This document shows positions 32,569 through 45,372 of a stretch of 64,000 nt of DNA, in pieces. Both the position numbers and the translations under genes were made by a program. Every line of letters begins with the position of its first letter. Within the stretch, counting starts at the first letter, position 1. The stretch spans positions 33,290,227 to 33,354,226 of the forward strand of contig NC_065546.1 of assembly GCF_022605725.1 (NCBI RefSeq). Direction: 5' to 3'. The notes beneath the pieces are model-generated. The model searched no databases, had not been told where the DNA came from, and worked only from the letters and a program-made list of their open reading frames with translations. Source of the DNA: Anthonomus grandis grandis. Its lineage: Eukaryota > Arthropoda > Insecta > Coleoptera > Curculionidae.

Positions 32569-32869
32569 GTGTGTGTGTACATGTTTTTGTTATGTTTAGT
32601 ATCAGTGCGTACCAATTATCGTATTTTTACGGTATGGGAGTCACTTTTTTTAGGAGATCAGATTGGAAATCAATTTTTGCAGAAGATCGGGATACCATAT
32701 CCAGTTGCAAATAATGTTGTCAAGGCGATCACATGAACAAGAGAAAAATGCGTGACAGTAATCAAACAAAAGTCACTTTTAATATTATCACTAATTTAGT
32801 AGTAATTAAATTAATTAATGGTCTCTAATTGTGTTAAAAGAAAACTGGTAAAAATGAATCGCTTTTGAT

Positions 32870-33937
32870 TGCCTGAGAAGCGCGAGGAAATGCTTCGTTG
32901 GCACAGCGATTGTCCAGGCAACGTTTTCCATATCATGCCGAACGCAGAATGTTCATTAAAATTGATCAACGGTTACAGGAGGCCGACTCAATGGTATGTA
33001 TTACTAAAACTCAAAAATGATGACTTGTAAAACTCTGTTTTTTTCTCTATCCCGTTTCTGCATAATTAATGTTTTAAAATTCGATGGTTGTTCATTACAG
33101 ATTGATCAAATAGTTGCAAGGCGGCGCCTGGTAAGAGATGCTATAGACTATAGAGGATGAAATTATGGCACGTATTCAAATTAAGCCCAATAGTAGCACT
33201 CGTAAGTTATCGTCAGTAGTTGGTTGTGCCAAAAACACCGTGCACCGAGTACTACAAAGCCATAATCTTCATCCGTTATAAACGCTAAACTGCAAATGGT
33301 GCAACATCTTATTCCTGAAGACGCTCGTTTTCCAGGTTTAATCCTTACAAGTGGCGAAAAAAAATTTTCACGCGAGGGGTCATTTAATCCTCGAAATAAC
33401 CACGAGTGGAGCGATGAAAGCCCCCAAGCTAAACACATCCGAGGATATCAGCAGAAATTTCACATTAATGTTTGGGCAGGTATTCTTGGCGACCACTTAA
33501 TTGGGCCATATGTGCTGCCAAATTACCTCGACGGTAATAGTTACTTAATATTTTTGCGAGATGTTCTGCCGGGTCTACTGGAAGATGTGCCTCTCCAGTT
33601 GCGTAGAGAACTCTGGTTCCAGCACGATGGCTGTCCAGCGCATTTGGCTCGTACTGTAACGGCTTTTCTAGATCAGACCTACAACAGGTGGATTGGTAGA
33701 GGTGGTCCAGTTTCTTGGCCAGCAAGGTCACCTGATCTGACACCTTTAGACTTTTTCGTCCAGGATGCCATGGAACAACTTATCTACGTAACACCTGTAA
33801 CCAACAGAGAAGACCTTGTTGCTAGAGTAGTGGTGGCTGCGGACTTTCTGAGAAACGATCCAGGGGTCTTTGCTCACATCAAAATCTTGGGTCAACAGGT
33901 GCAGAAAATGTGTGGAAATGAATGGAGAACTCTTTGA
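32870..33937 (+). pseudogene. Mariner-type transposase
   Basis: Helix-turn-helix half in decayed frames (PNSSTRKLSSVVGCAKNTVH then RVLQSHNLHPL). Catalytic half in one frame 33296-33937: REGSFNPRNNHEW, HINVWAGILGDHLIGPYVLP, LWFQHDGCPAHLARTV and WIGRGGPVSWPARSPDLTPL followed by DFF. The first catalytic site LTSGEKKF has lost its Asp (expected FTDEA-type). Spacing from the second to the third Asp is about 40 residues. Probably inactive although mostly open. Confidence 0.85.
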
Positions 33938-34639
33938 ACATTTGCTTTGAATTATTTATTATTTAAATTATTATTTATCTTTTTTTTAGGCTGTTTTTTA
34001 ATTTTTTTTTGTTTAAATTATTTATTTTGTAGTTTAATGATATCAAACTTTTCGTTATGACAAAAAAGTTTTGAAGGATCCTTGTACTGATTTTATTTTA
34101 TTGCACGAAGACGGTGTGTCGGAGCGCAAAAATGCAAGGAATGTGTTTTATTAAAAATGAACAAAATATTTCGAAATTTTTTTTTCAAAAAAACAGTGTC
34201 GTACCTTTTTTTTATAAAAAAATTAACATGCATGTGCTGCAAGTCACATCACCTGCAATTGCTTAAAAAGTTGCCTCACTACCTATCATTTAAAACCTAA
34301 AAATTTCATTCAAATCGCTATAGGCGTTTTTAATACAGATGATGACAATCGATTTTTTTTCTAAATTTCAACATCCAATATTTTGAAAACGGCGCACTTC
34401 CGACCATCGGTGTCCATCACAAACTATTTCTTTATAGCTCCTGTATATACTCTAGCCTTTTGACCATTTGAAAGGGGAGACCCTGTATAGTATCTATAGA
34501 AAAAATTAGATACTGAAATTTTTAAGTTAAGAAAATCATGACAATCAGTTGTTTGATTGGGTTTTGGCGCGGATAACTATCAGAGAGTGCTAGTTTTTCT
34601 GTGGATTATCAACAGAAGGTGAAAATAGATTGTTTTTTG

Positions 34640-35020
34640 TCTAAATCAATTATGTTGGTCCCTCAGGCGTATTCTCCAATTTCCTTTAATTTATTTGCAA
34701 ATACTATCTTCAATTGCTTTCAGAACAGGTTTGCTTTGTGTTTCTCTGATTTAAAATGATAAAAATAGTTCACTGTCAAAGGGATCAGATACTTTTGGAG
34801 AAAGACTTAGATATTGTAATATGATTGTAATATGTACCAAGAAAAATGACTCCCAAATATCTTTTGGGTGTCATTTTTCAAGAGAATCTATCATTCAATG
34901 AACACCTGAACAAAATTATACTTAAATCATCCAACATGGCTTGGCTTTGTTCTCAGGGATTGTAAATTTAGGGTGTCTATTGCTTGCTGGTTCATTTTAA
35001 CCTGGAATATGCCTTCATAA
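34640..35020 (+). mobile_element. LINE reverse-transcriptase fragment
   Basis: Plus strand: VPQAYSPISFNLFANTI (RT block VPQGSxLSP), FALCFSDLK (decayed FADD), then YLLGVIFQENLSFNEHLNK and LVHFNLEYAFIKY. Decayed CR1/Jockey-like. Region 35030-35790 holds no further feature. Confidence 0.6.
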
Positions 35021-35793
35021 AATACAAAAATTAAATTAAAAAAAAATAATTAAAAGATAAACTAATATGCTATCATAGTCTGGTTTAGTCCCAATCAGGC
35101 AGTAAACAACTTGTCAGTGGAATGAAGTCAGCATAGATTTTTAGGATATTGCAAATTCAGGTTTGCTTATTGCTGATCATGATTATGCATTGATACAAGT
35201 TTGAATCTGGTTACTTTGGTGCATACACAGAATATGTCAGGTATGATGTTAGTACTAACTTAATTAATTTAGGTCATATTAAAGTTATCCAAGAGAAGTA
35301 TCATAAATAGTAATCCAAAAATACAATAATACTCATTCATAATAAAATAAAAAATTACTTAAATATATAATATATAGGCCAACATATAAACATAAAATCT
35401 TCAAGCAGTAAAATTAAATAGAACAATTGTTTCTTAGATAAATTCATCAACATGCCAAACACTTCAATGTTACAACTCTTAATGAGTCTATAGAAACAAT
35501 CTATGGGAGAATTTTGACAATAATTGGTACAGTAAAATGGAATATGAAAATAATAAAACCCCCTTCTGATGCTAGTTGGTAAATCTAAGTTTATTCACTC
35601 TAACAAACTGCTATGGTATATATAACCAAAGTCTATATATTTCAAGTAGAAATATATAGACTTTGATATAACTATTAAGTTTTTTAAATAGTTATTAACT
35701 TGTAAATTACTGTTGTTATATTATTAACATATAAAATAGGATATCCTGTTATTAATAACTAAATAAATAAAGACAAATTTAATTAAGACTCAC

Positions 35794-35883
35794 CTTTGTC
35801 CACTAAAGTAAACTCCCTGCTTATCCTCAAAGACAAATTTGGAGTCATTGTAGCCCCAGCCATTCCACTTCAATAGTTGTTGC
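35794..35883 (-). CDS. AGPS: AGPS exon 2
   Basis: Acceptor ATTTCAG, donor CAAAG|GTGAGT. Encodes QQLLKWNGWGYNDSKFVFED and KQGVYFSGQ with split Arg codons at both ends. The KWNGWGYNDSKF motif is diagnostic of AGPS. Intact. Confidence 0.95.
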
Positions 35884-36540
35884 CTGAAATGTTAAAATTA
35901 TAATTAAAAAAATACACAGAGCCTCCCCACAAGGATCTAAAGGATCTTTGAAATATTCTTCTGAGCAATGCCTTAGACTAGCCATTAAAATATTTGGAAT
36001 AACAAGCTTTTTATAATATAAATCACTTTTTTTTAAAACTCCTGCGATGATTATGTAAATGTTTACTATGATTTTTAGTTAATTAGTTAATGGGCTCTTC
36101 TTCGTTAAACAATAATTATCAGTTTCCTCCGTTTAATATATTTTTTATAACCAGCTTGATGATTAAAAATTATAAAGTTTAATTAGCTATATTTGTTTTT
36201 ATCACATGTAGTCTTAATGAGATTTTTTTATTCAAAAGCATGGCACAGAAAATGTTACGATATTAATGCAAAAATATAACACCTTGAAAACTCATTATTT
36301 TTTGTGTTCATGGGTTTGTCAGGGCAGTTAATACCCTCATTTGTTGACCTCTTTTGCCCTGGAAAAACATTACTACAAAGTCATGCAAAAAATAAAAATA
36401 AATTATGTACGGTGTATGTTCACATGTAATTTATTTATGAGATAAATTGGGCCAATTGTTGCAGTTAATTGTATGGAATAACCAACTAATACTAGTTTTA
36501 GTTAGCTCGATGACAAGTGGCAAGGTAGGGGGCTTATTTG
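35884..36540. other. AGPS intron 1, part outside the 9.2-kb insertion
   Basis: No recognisable gene or repeat structure. Confidence 0.4.
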
Positions 36541-37070
36541 GAGCCGCAACAGGGTTGCCAGATCCGTGTAAAGAAAAAGCGGGATAGCGAAATTCAATTT
36601 AGTCTCTGTAAATGTCGAAAAAGGACTGGTCGGGGTGGGGTCTGCGACTTAATATATATTTTTCAATAATTAATTTTTCTTCTTTTGCTTGTAACATTCC
36701 CTAAGACATTTTCTTGGTTGATATGCCTAAAAACTGTTGTTGCATCGAAAATTACACTCATCCATTTAGCTACATACGTTGTTTGTAGATTACAGCATAA
36801 AGAACCACATGGAAAACCACCCGTCAAGTTTTCATTATTAATTGACAGAAACAAGAGAAATTCTTGACGTTAAAATCGGTATAAAATAAATCTTATATAC
36901 CGTGCATTTAGTAGCCCCTAACAACGCCCTTTATTTGAATATTATACCTATCAGTTTGACAATCTCATTTTTTCAAAGATTTTTTTAAGAAAGAAATATG
37001 TTGCGCTATGGAACAGAATCCATAAAATTAATAATTATTATGATTTTTCTTGTTTATAAGCGTATCGGTA

Positions 37071-37145
37071 ATTTTCATATTTTGTGAAATAGCCCGACTC
37101 CGAAGGAGAAGGGCTTTGGGGCTTATTTCAGCAAAATATGAAAAT
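37071..37145. repeat. 75-bp imperfect palindrome
   Basis: ATTTTCATATTTTG-TGAAAT-AGCCC (37071-37095) pairs with GGGGCTTATTTCAGCAAAATATGAAAAT (37118-37145). The centre carries a small CTCC-GAA-GGAG hairpin. Confidence 0.85.
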
Positions 37146-37239
37146 AAACTCATGTTGTTTTTAGAAAAATAGACTTTCATGTAAAATTACCGGAAAATTT
37201 TTAAGCACTTGTGTAAACCACTCTACCACCCACTCATTC

Positions 37240-38520
37240 TATAAAATCTACATCTTGTAAATTTAGTATTTGAGACTGGTATTTTTCCCTCAATTTTCAA
37301 ACATGCCACTGTAACCCCGTTGCATAAATCGGGAGTTAAAAATGTATTAGTAATTATAGACCCATAGCTTTAACCAGTAATCTTTCAAAAATCATAGAGA
37401 AATCCATGAAACTTAGACTTAACGAGTTTTTAGAAAAAAAAAGGTTTTTTGTCACAATTTCAATTTGGATTTAAACAAAATAAAAGTACAGAAGATGCGG
37501 TGAATTGTATTACAGAACAGATAGAAAAGTGTTTCGACTGTTACGAGAGGTGCATGGCAATATTTGTGGACCTCAGCAAAGCATTCGACACTGTGACACA
37601 TGAAATTCTGCTAAAAAAACTGGAAAATATTGGGATTCGAGAGATCCCTTACAGCCTGTTTGAAAATTACATTAACCAAAGAACCAAAGCACCAAAATAA
37701 ATGGATGTGTCAGTTTGCCTAGGTTGGTAGAATGAGGTGTCCCACAAGGAACTGTCCTTGGACCGGTATTGTTCTCTATATATTATATTAATGACTTGTT
37801 GCAGTTGTTACCTAATGTCGGCATGGTATGTTTTGCAGATGATACCGCAATAATGATTAAGGAAAAGTCTTGGAAGGATGTAAAAACTGTTGTGGAGTCT
37901 TCCATGAAAAAAATGAAAACTTGGCTTGGTTTAAATTATTTAACACTAAACTCAGAAAAGTCAAGCTTTTTATGCTTTTCTGTATTTTCTGATCACATTA
38001 CACGAAACGACTGTGGCATAACTGAATATTCTTACACCCAGCAAATAAAAAGGCAGACCAAGCTTAAATATTTAGGTGTTATTTGGGATAAAAATCTAAA
38101 GTGGCACCACCATGTTGAGTATATTTCCACTCGAGTTCGGAAACTTATTTATAACCTTCGTCAATTAAGACAATTTATGTAAAAAAAGACCCTTACGACC
38201 ATTTATTAAGCTCTGGTTGAATCAATTATAAACTATTGCATAACAGCATGGGGCGGAACAAGTAAGACAAACCTCTTATGATTACTCAAAAATATGTTCT
38301 GGAGGTAATGTTTAAAAAACCAAAATTGTATTCCTCTGATATTTTATTTAGAGAAGCATAGATTGTTGCAAGTAAATCAAATTTACTTGAAAGCAGTGGT
38401 TAGGCTTCTGTGTAAGAATCCACACTACTTGCATTTCATATCTCACAATCAGAACACTAGACTTTTTAAGCATGCGCGTAACCCCTAATTCCAACTTATA
38501 GAGATAGACTTATGCCTTAT
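37240..38520 (+). mobile_element. CR1/Jockey-like LINE fragment (RT region)
   Basis: VFETGIFPSIFKHATVTPLH, QFQFGFKQNKSTEDAV, AIFVDLSKAFDTVTHEILLK (catalytic block), then after a frame break INDLLQLLPNVGMVCFADDT (catalytic FADD), LNYLTLNSEKS, LKYLGVIWDKNLKWHHHVEY and later decayed C-terminal sequence. Endonuclease and both ends are missing. Two open stretches (37449-37700, 37769-38182). Confidence 0.8.
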
Positions 38521-38889
38521 AACATGGTCCTCTAATATATCTATTTCACCAAGTTGGCCTCATTCTTCTTGCAATGTTAGCAGTATTGAGTTTATATGGG
38601 GTTTTCGACGAGCTTGCTCCGCCATTTTGGTGTTGCTATAAATTTTCCGGCAGGTTGTGTGCATTTGTTGCTCTTTCCTTGGAGAAATACCTCATGATCT
38701 TTTCGTTCATGAATAATACTATTCTTAATTAGAGTCTTGATACTGTTCGATTGTACCTTCCACATCACATTTTCATTTATGTGCTGTGGATAATATTTCT
38801 ACCTAATATTTGTCAGATCTTATTTCAGTACTTATAAACATGTAGAGAATAAAGACTTTTCACTGTCTGGTAACTTTGAATGTGCTGCT

Positions 38890-41395
38890 GCTCTTCTCCA
38901 GGCTGTAAATAGTGTTAAGATTTTAGTTTTTTGTATCGTCCTCCTAGCTCTGATTTTAAAACTTTTAGTGAATACTTTGAGAAATTGTTAAAGCTTTTAT
39001 ATAAACCTAATATTTTAATGTGTTTTTGTGGTGATTTTAACTATGATTTTATTTCCAGATGTAAAGAAGCAGTACATATTGTGGACGCATTTAGCTCATA
39101 TGGTCTTAAACTAGTTTTTTCTGAACCTTCTAGAACTCAGGGATCATCCTGTACCTTAATTGATAGTATATTCACTAACGCTGCACCGTTTTCAACTGAA
39201 ACCTTTGAAGTAGCGTTATCTAATCATTGTGCTCAGATACTGAGTTTTGACTTGGGAAACCCAATCAGTCACGATTTAAGCAAATTTTCTATGATTTCTA
39301 AATCCCTCTCTGATGAAAACATACGCTATTTTAACAACTTGTTGTCCAAAGAACATTGGCTGTCAGTTATTGAGACTCTGGATTTTAAAAGTAAATTTTC
39401 TTACTTCTTTGACACGTTTTCCAGTTTATTTAATATGAGCTTTCCTTATGTAAACAAATCGAAGCCATATCACAGAAAGTCTCATCAGTGGATAACACAA
39501 TTGATAATTAATGAGGGCAAGCAATTGAGGCTACTTCATACTCAACTAAAGACCATTCATGACCATGAGTTACTGACATCCTATAGAAGGAGATTGAAGG
39601 TACATAGAGAAAATATCGTAAATGCTAAAAAGCCTATAATTCAACAAAGCTGCTTACTTCTAACAATATAACTTGAGCCTCATGGGAAATTATTAACTCA
39701 ATCACGAACATTTCAAATCGCGGAACAAAGTGTGTTCCTAATTTGGTTACTAATAATGGAAAGAAAGTTACTGGCAACCTCAATGTTGCTAATACATTTA
39801 ATATTTTTTTTGTACAGTCAGAAAGATCACAGATAATTTTCAGGCACCCATGAGAATGAATGTGCCTTTCAACAGTTTATCCCAATCTCTTTTTCTATTC
39901 CCTCTCACTGAAGGAGAAACATTTGACATTATAAAATCTTCCTCCAGGCAAAAGTCATCCGCGGTGTAGACGAGGAACCTACCTGTTACTTATTGCTAGC
40001 ATGTGCTGAGCATATTATCTCTCCACTTACCTATCTTCTAAATTTATTATCTCAGTTTGGCTATTTTCCTAAAGAGCTAAAATCAGCTGTTGTCATACCT
40101 CTTCATAAAAAGGGGAAGACAGCAGAAGTGAGTATCGGCCTATTGCTCTCCTCTCTGTATTCTCAAAGATCTTTGAAAAATCTTTTAAAAGAAGACTTAT
40201 TGCATTTTTAGATTCTTTTGCTATATTGTCATGTCATCAGTTTGGATTCAGGTCTAGACTCTCTACATCAGATGCTATAATATCTCTTTATACAAATATA
40301 TTGAATAATTTTGAATTGAAATTAAAATCTGTTGGTATCTTTTTTGATCTTACTAAAGCATTTGATACCATTAATCATGCTTTACTATTAAATAAGATCT
40401 TTCATTATGGTATAAGAGGTCCGGCTTGAATCATATTTGACAGGTAGAACCCAAGGTGTTAGATTGAGAGTTTATTTTTACTTTTTATTAATGACTTGCC
40501 TCTCCTGCTAATGACAGCTACATAACACTTTTTGCCGACGATACATCAGCAGTTAATTGTCTCGGGTACTGACTATCAGTCTATTTACTCAAAAGCCTCC
40601 AAGTGTATAGCTGATATTGCGGGGTGGTGCCAGAAAAATGGTCTTTGTTTGAATAGTTTGAAAACCAATTTCATTGTTTTCACTCCGATTCGAGCTATTC
40701 AGGACCGGAGCTTACTCCTTAGAGAGCAGTCATCAAGTAGCCTTATCCAACAACACTCCACCAAGTTCTTGGGAATTGTAATTGATAGACATCTATTGTG
40801 GAATCCTCAGGTGGAATCTGTGTGCAATAGATTATCCCGCAGCAATTATGCCATCTTGCAACTTCGAGACTATGCACTTAAAAGCTTTTATTATGCCTCA
40901 GTGCATTCCACTCTATCCTATGCCTTAATAGCTTGGGGTAATTCCTCCAGTATTGGGAGAGTGCTAATAAATCAAAAGCGCATTGTACGTACGATGTTTA
41001 AACTTTCCTTCAGAGAAACTTGCCGTGGTACTTTTAAAAAAGAAAAAATCCTAACTATAATTAACATCTATATCTTGGAGTGCGCATGTCAAGTACATAA
41101 AAATCTTTCAAACTACATGAGATCTGGAGATTTTAATTTTTATGAAACTCGAAATGCAGATAAATTATACATCCCTTTTACTCGGTTGTCGCAGGTACAG
41201 GATGGTCCGGAAATTACATCTCTCAAAATTTTTAATCATCTCCCATGTAGAATAAAGAGAGCTAAGACTTTTCCAATTTTTAAGAGGGCTCTTAGGACCA
41301 TGTTAGGTGACTGTCCTTTTAATTCGTTGACAAAGTTCTTTAACTGTAGATTTATTGATTAAATTAAGTTAAATTTGTTTCCTTTCATATCTTTG
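38890..41395 (+). mobile_element. CR1/Jockey-like LINE, near full coding layout but broken
   Basis: Endonuclease part 38931-39671: YRPPSSDFKTFSEYFEKLL, CFCGDFNYDFI, SRTQGSSCTLIDSIFTN and VALSNHCAQILSF, followed by KSHQWITQLI (linker). RT begins at 39993 (FGYFPKELKSAVVIPLHKKG), then CHQFGFRSRLSTSDAIISLY, GIFFDLTKAFDTINHALLLN, a gap with the PQG block lost, ITLFADDTSAVNCLGT (catalytic FADD), STKFLGIVIDRHLLWNPQVE and the C-terminus to 41362. The N-terminal end of the endonuclease is missing. Multiple frameshifts. Confidence 0.8.
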
Positions 41396-41404
41396 TAATT
41401 TTAT

Positions 41405-41452
41405 ACTATTTTTATTAGCATTGTAGTTTTTTACAATGCTAATAAAAATAGT
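41405..41452. repeat. Perfect 21-bp hairpin at the LINE 3' end
   Basis: Arms 41405-41425 (ACTATTTTTATTAGCATTGTA) and 41432-41452 are exact complements around a GTTTTT loop. Located about 40 bp after the LINE stop codon. Confidence 0.9.
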
Positions 41453-41459
41453 TTGTGGA

Positions 41460-42240
41460 ATGCAAAAACAGCACTGGTGAAAAAGACAAGAACAAGAGGA
41501 GATTCATGATGAACTTTCATCAACCGCTTAATTAGTCACAGTGACTCGAAATTTTCAGGCAGCAAAGAGCATGCATGTAATAGCACTGAGACAACCTGCA
41601 CTGACAGATCCTAATATTACTTGCAGAAAATATAACTCCACTTGCAAAAAATATATAAATCAAAAAAGTTTCTGTGTGGATTGGAGACTGGGTTGTGAGA
41701 TTTTAAAGATTGATCCACCACTGCATAGGTAGTTGACTATTCTTCAAAAAGTGCTAAAGCTTTCCAGAGATAAAATGCAAAAAAACTGAAAAGTTTATAA
41801 AAAATTTATTTAAAAAAAAAATTTCTTTATACCTCAATTTTTTTTTATTTATGAGTGTAACAAAAAAATATATGCACAAAAAATTTAGGTAATTTCATAA
41901 AGAAGATATTGATATAAAAATAATAATATAAGATATTGAAATAAATTATAATAATATAGTGATTAAAGCTTATGAACTTTTGTCTTTCATATCCAGTTTT
42001 TCTAATCACAATTATGTATATAAGTTTAGTGTGTATATTTATATAACACTGATTAATTATAATTATTTTCATCTTAAATTACAATTATAAATTAGTTTAG
42101 TTAAAAAATAACTTCTGGTTCTAAGTTACGACACAAGATCCAATGTGATCATTTCATTTATTAATTTTCTTTTTGATGTATTTAAATCTCAAGGATGTAA
42201 TCTTATATCTTGTGAATATTATTTAAATAGGCCAAAGTGC
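41460..42240. other. Sequence between two LINE copies
   Basis: AT-rich; the plus-strand frame 41541-41732 has no family resemblance. Nothing supported. Confidence 0.4.
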
Positions 42241-45200
42241 ACCTAGGCAATAATGTTTAGTCAAAGCATAGTGAGTGCTGCTGTTGTGATATGCGTTTTG
42301 TTTCAATTAATTTGATGTTTTGAGAATGTATGGTTGATAGTTTGTATTAAATATTTGTTAGTTTTTGTGTGATGGCGAAGGGGGTGGGTGGATGTGCGTG
42401 GGTCAGGATATTTTTTATGGGGTGATGGCGGTTAATACAGCAATACGAGCGGTTAATCAGCAAGATAATTTGATTAATTAAGATTATAAGAGTGTGGATA
42501 TGAATTTTACTGTTGCGCATTCTAATATTCGATCGATGAATACCGGATTTGACGAATTTTCAAATTATGTGTCTGATTACGACTTTGACATTTTGGGACT
42601 GTCAGAAACGTGGTTAACTCCTGAGCATGATAGCAGTAGCTTCGAAATTCCTGGATACAAACTTATTAGGAGGGATTGAGTAGGAAGGGGTGGAGGCGTA
42701 GGGATATACATTGAAAACAAATATAAAAATGAAAATATATATTTTAATGTAATTTCAGCTGATTTTGACTATGCTAGCATTAAACTTAATATAAATAAAA
42801 GATCGATTCTATTTACAACTGTATATCGTCCGCCTTCATCTAATGCGGATCATTTTATTGATTGGTTAGAGGAAATATGTAGCTTATCCTTGCCATTTTA
42901 CAATCAGGTTATCTTTGTTGGAGATATTAACATTGACTTTTTAAAACAACATTCACCAAAAAAAAAAAAAAACTTGAAAAACTCTTAGAAACTTTTAACC
43001 TAAAACAGGTTATTACAAAACCTACTCGAATATATTATTTTTAATAAATAAACATGCTCCGCTATTATCCAAAAAGGTAAAAGAAAAACCGTTTACGCCG
43101 TGGATATTAAATTAAATTTCTTATGAAAGAAAGAGATAAGGCTCATCGTAGATATTTAAAACAAAAAACCGAAGCACACCTCCAGTACTATAGGCAATTA
43201 AGGAATTTCACTAAGCATGCTGTTGCGAGGGAAAAAATCACCTATTTCAACACAATGTCACAAAAGCATGGAAGAGAATTTTGGAATGCTGCAAGAAAAT
43301 TAAACCTTGGCTGTAAGAGGAATTCTGGCTTACCAGACAAGTTTTTAAATGCAACTGCTCTTAGGAACTATTTTTCAGGTTTAAATACTACAGCTGATAC
43401 AACTTCAAATGAAAAACTTAATTTTTATAAAGCTAATAGGTAACACAAGGTCTTACCTAAATTTTACACAATTGGGAGCCAACATTAATTAAAATCATTA
43501 AAACAATACACTGTAACGCAATAGGTGAAGACTCCATAGGCTTAAAAGATCTAGAAATGTTCCTACCATATCTTACAAAACTATTATTAAATATTTTAAA
43601 TAGCTGCTTATTACAAATTTTTTATCCTACAATTTGGAAAAAAGCTATTTTGAAACCTCTAGCAAAGGTAGCTGATCCAAAAGGGTTTAAAGACCTCAGA
43701 CCCATTAGTATACTGCCTCTGGTATCCAAAATTTTAGAAAGGTTTGTGCACCAACAAATATGGAGCTTTGTTGATTTTTATAATATCATCCCGGAGTGCC
43801 AATCGGGTTTTAGAAAGAACTTTAGCACTACCACGAGTCTAGTACACCTTCTTAATAACTGTAGGATAAATGAGGAAAAAAGGAAATAACATGTCTTGGA
43901 TTATTGGATTTTAGTAGAGCTTTCGATACTTTAAACCACGATATGTTATTAGCAAAGCTTTAATATTTTGGTTTTTCGAATAACGCGATTGATTTCTTTA
44001 AGTCATATCTTAATAATAGAGCGAATTGCGTAGTAATCAACAAGGCTTCTACAACTATAAAATCAAGTTATTATCCTGTATCTACCGGTGTTCCCCAGAG
44101 TTCTATTTTGGCGCCATTGCTTTTTTCATTGTATGTTGCAGATATGAAATCCTGCATAAAGTACTCAATGTTACAACAATATGCTGACGATTCCCAGCTG
44201 TATACTTCATTTTCATGAGAAACTCTACCGGATATAGAAGGAGATAGAAGAACAATTTAATAAGGATTTAGAAAATATAGATAACTTTTCCTGCGACCAT
44301 AATTTGAAATTAAATTCGTCTAAATTATGTGTAATATTTCTGGGTGGTGGAAAGAACGCCCTTAATGCAGCAATAACTTTAAATGCAAAAATTCGTAATG
44401 AGCAGCTACCAGTAGTACAAGAGGTCAAAAACTTAGGAGTATACGTTGATAGCGGTATTTCATTTCAAACACATATAAAGAATAAGCTCAAAATTGCATA
44501 CATGCGCTTAAAAAAACTTTATGGCTTAAAAAATCATTTACCTCCTAAAACTAAATATTTTTTATGTAACACACTTGTTTTATCCTTATTTGATTATTGT
44601 GATGTGGTATATTCAGATTCATTGACTGAAGACTCCGCTTACTCAATACAAAAACTTCAAAATTGTTGTATATGTTTTTCTTACAAAATTCCAGTTAGAA
44701 GTCACATTTCTCCTTATTTAAACAATAACTTAATTCTAAATATGAAAAATCGTAAAAAATATTACATGTATTCCTTTGTCTATAAAGTTATAAAAACTAG
44801 GGAGCCATTATATTTAGCTAACAATTTTACAAATTTTCTTCATGAGCATAACACTAGATTTATAAATTTATTTAGAATACCGCAACATAGAACAGCAACT
44901 TTTCAAAAATCTTTTGTTTTTGTCGCCTCTCAACTTCGGAATAGCCTTCTGGCTAATTGCAAAAGTTTTCCGTTTACTGCATATAAAAAATATATTCGTA
45001 ATAAACTGCTCGATTCTCAAAAAAACAATACTTAATCTACAATAAAAATTAAAGAGCTGAGCCGCTCGATCTTCTATTGCTGTCTACTTATTATTGTTAT
45101 AAATATTAATTAATTTATCTTTCCTGCATACCCAGAACCCCAAGAAAGTAAAAAAAAAAGAAAATCTTTTTTTTTTACTTTTAGGGTTTTTGAAGGGCTA

Positions 45201-45372
45201 TGCCACACAGGTTTTATCTTATGATGAACCTGTGTAAACGGTTCTCTATAATCGAGGCATGGTCCTATTTATCATGTATTTGGTGGGTTGTACAACATAT
45301 GTATATTATTATGCTACAATTTTGTATATGATTATTTATTTACCTTCATGATAAATAAATTTGTTTTGAATT
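42240..45372 (+). mobile_element. CR1/L2-like LINE, least decayed copy on this strand
   Basis: The 5' untranslated region is about 42240-42493. Endonuclease starts at 42500 (MNFTVAHSNIRSMNTGFDEF, DILGLSETWL), passes TTVYRPPSSNADHFIDWLEE and VGDINIDFLKQHS, then a deletion near 43030. Linker 43123-43443 (RDKAHRRYLKQKTEAHLQYY). RT in frames from 43557: AILKPLAKVADPKGFKDLRP, SILPLVSKILERFVHQQI, CQSGFRKNFSTTTSLVHLLN, GFSRAFDTLNHDMLLAKL, VPQSSILAPLLFSLYVADM and YADDSQLYTSF. The C-terminal domain is open 44304-45035. The 3' end AAATAAATTTGTTTTGAATTTG near 45370 is a LINE-type terminus. Confidence 0.82.

Larger units (their letters stand above)
32128..34487 (+). mobile_element. Tc1/mariner-superfamily element with ~235-bp inverted repeats
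   Basis: The left end (TACAAAATGCCTTTTTCAAAT) and right end (complement TACAGGGTCTCCCCTTTCAAA) align, and the inverted repeats continue through GATGGCCGGAAGTGC / GCACTTCCGACCATC and TTTTAAATGATAGGT / ACCTATCATTTAAAA. Repeats about 32128-32365 and 34257-34487. Confidence 0.85.

Noticed and set aside
32418..32714. Frames with long Ile/Asn/Tyr runs
   Set aside because: Translation of the AAT/ATT microsatellite.
32189..34426. TA...GTTTG/CAAAC...TA as the ends of the mariner element
   Set aside because: The inverted repeats continue about 60 bp further out on both sides to TACA ends at 32128 and 34487, so the inner match is coincidental.
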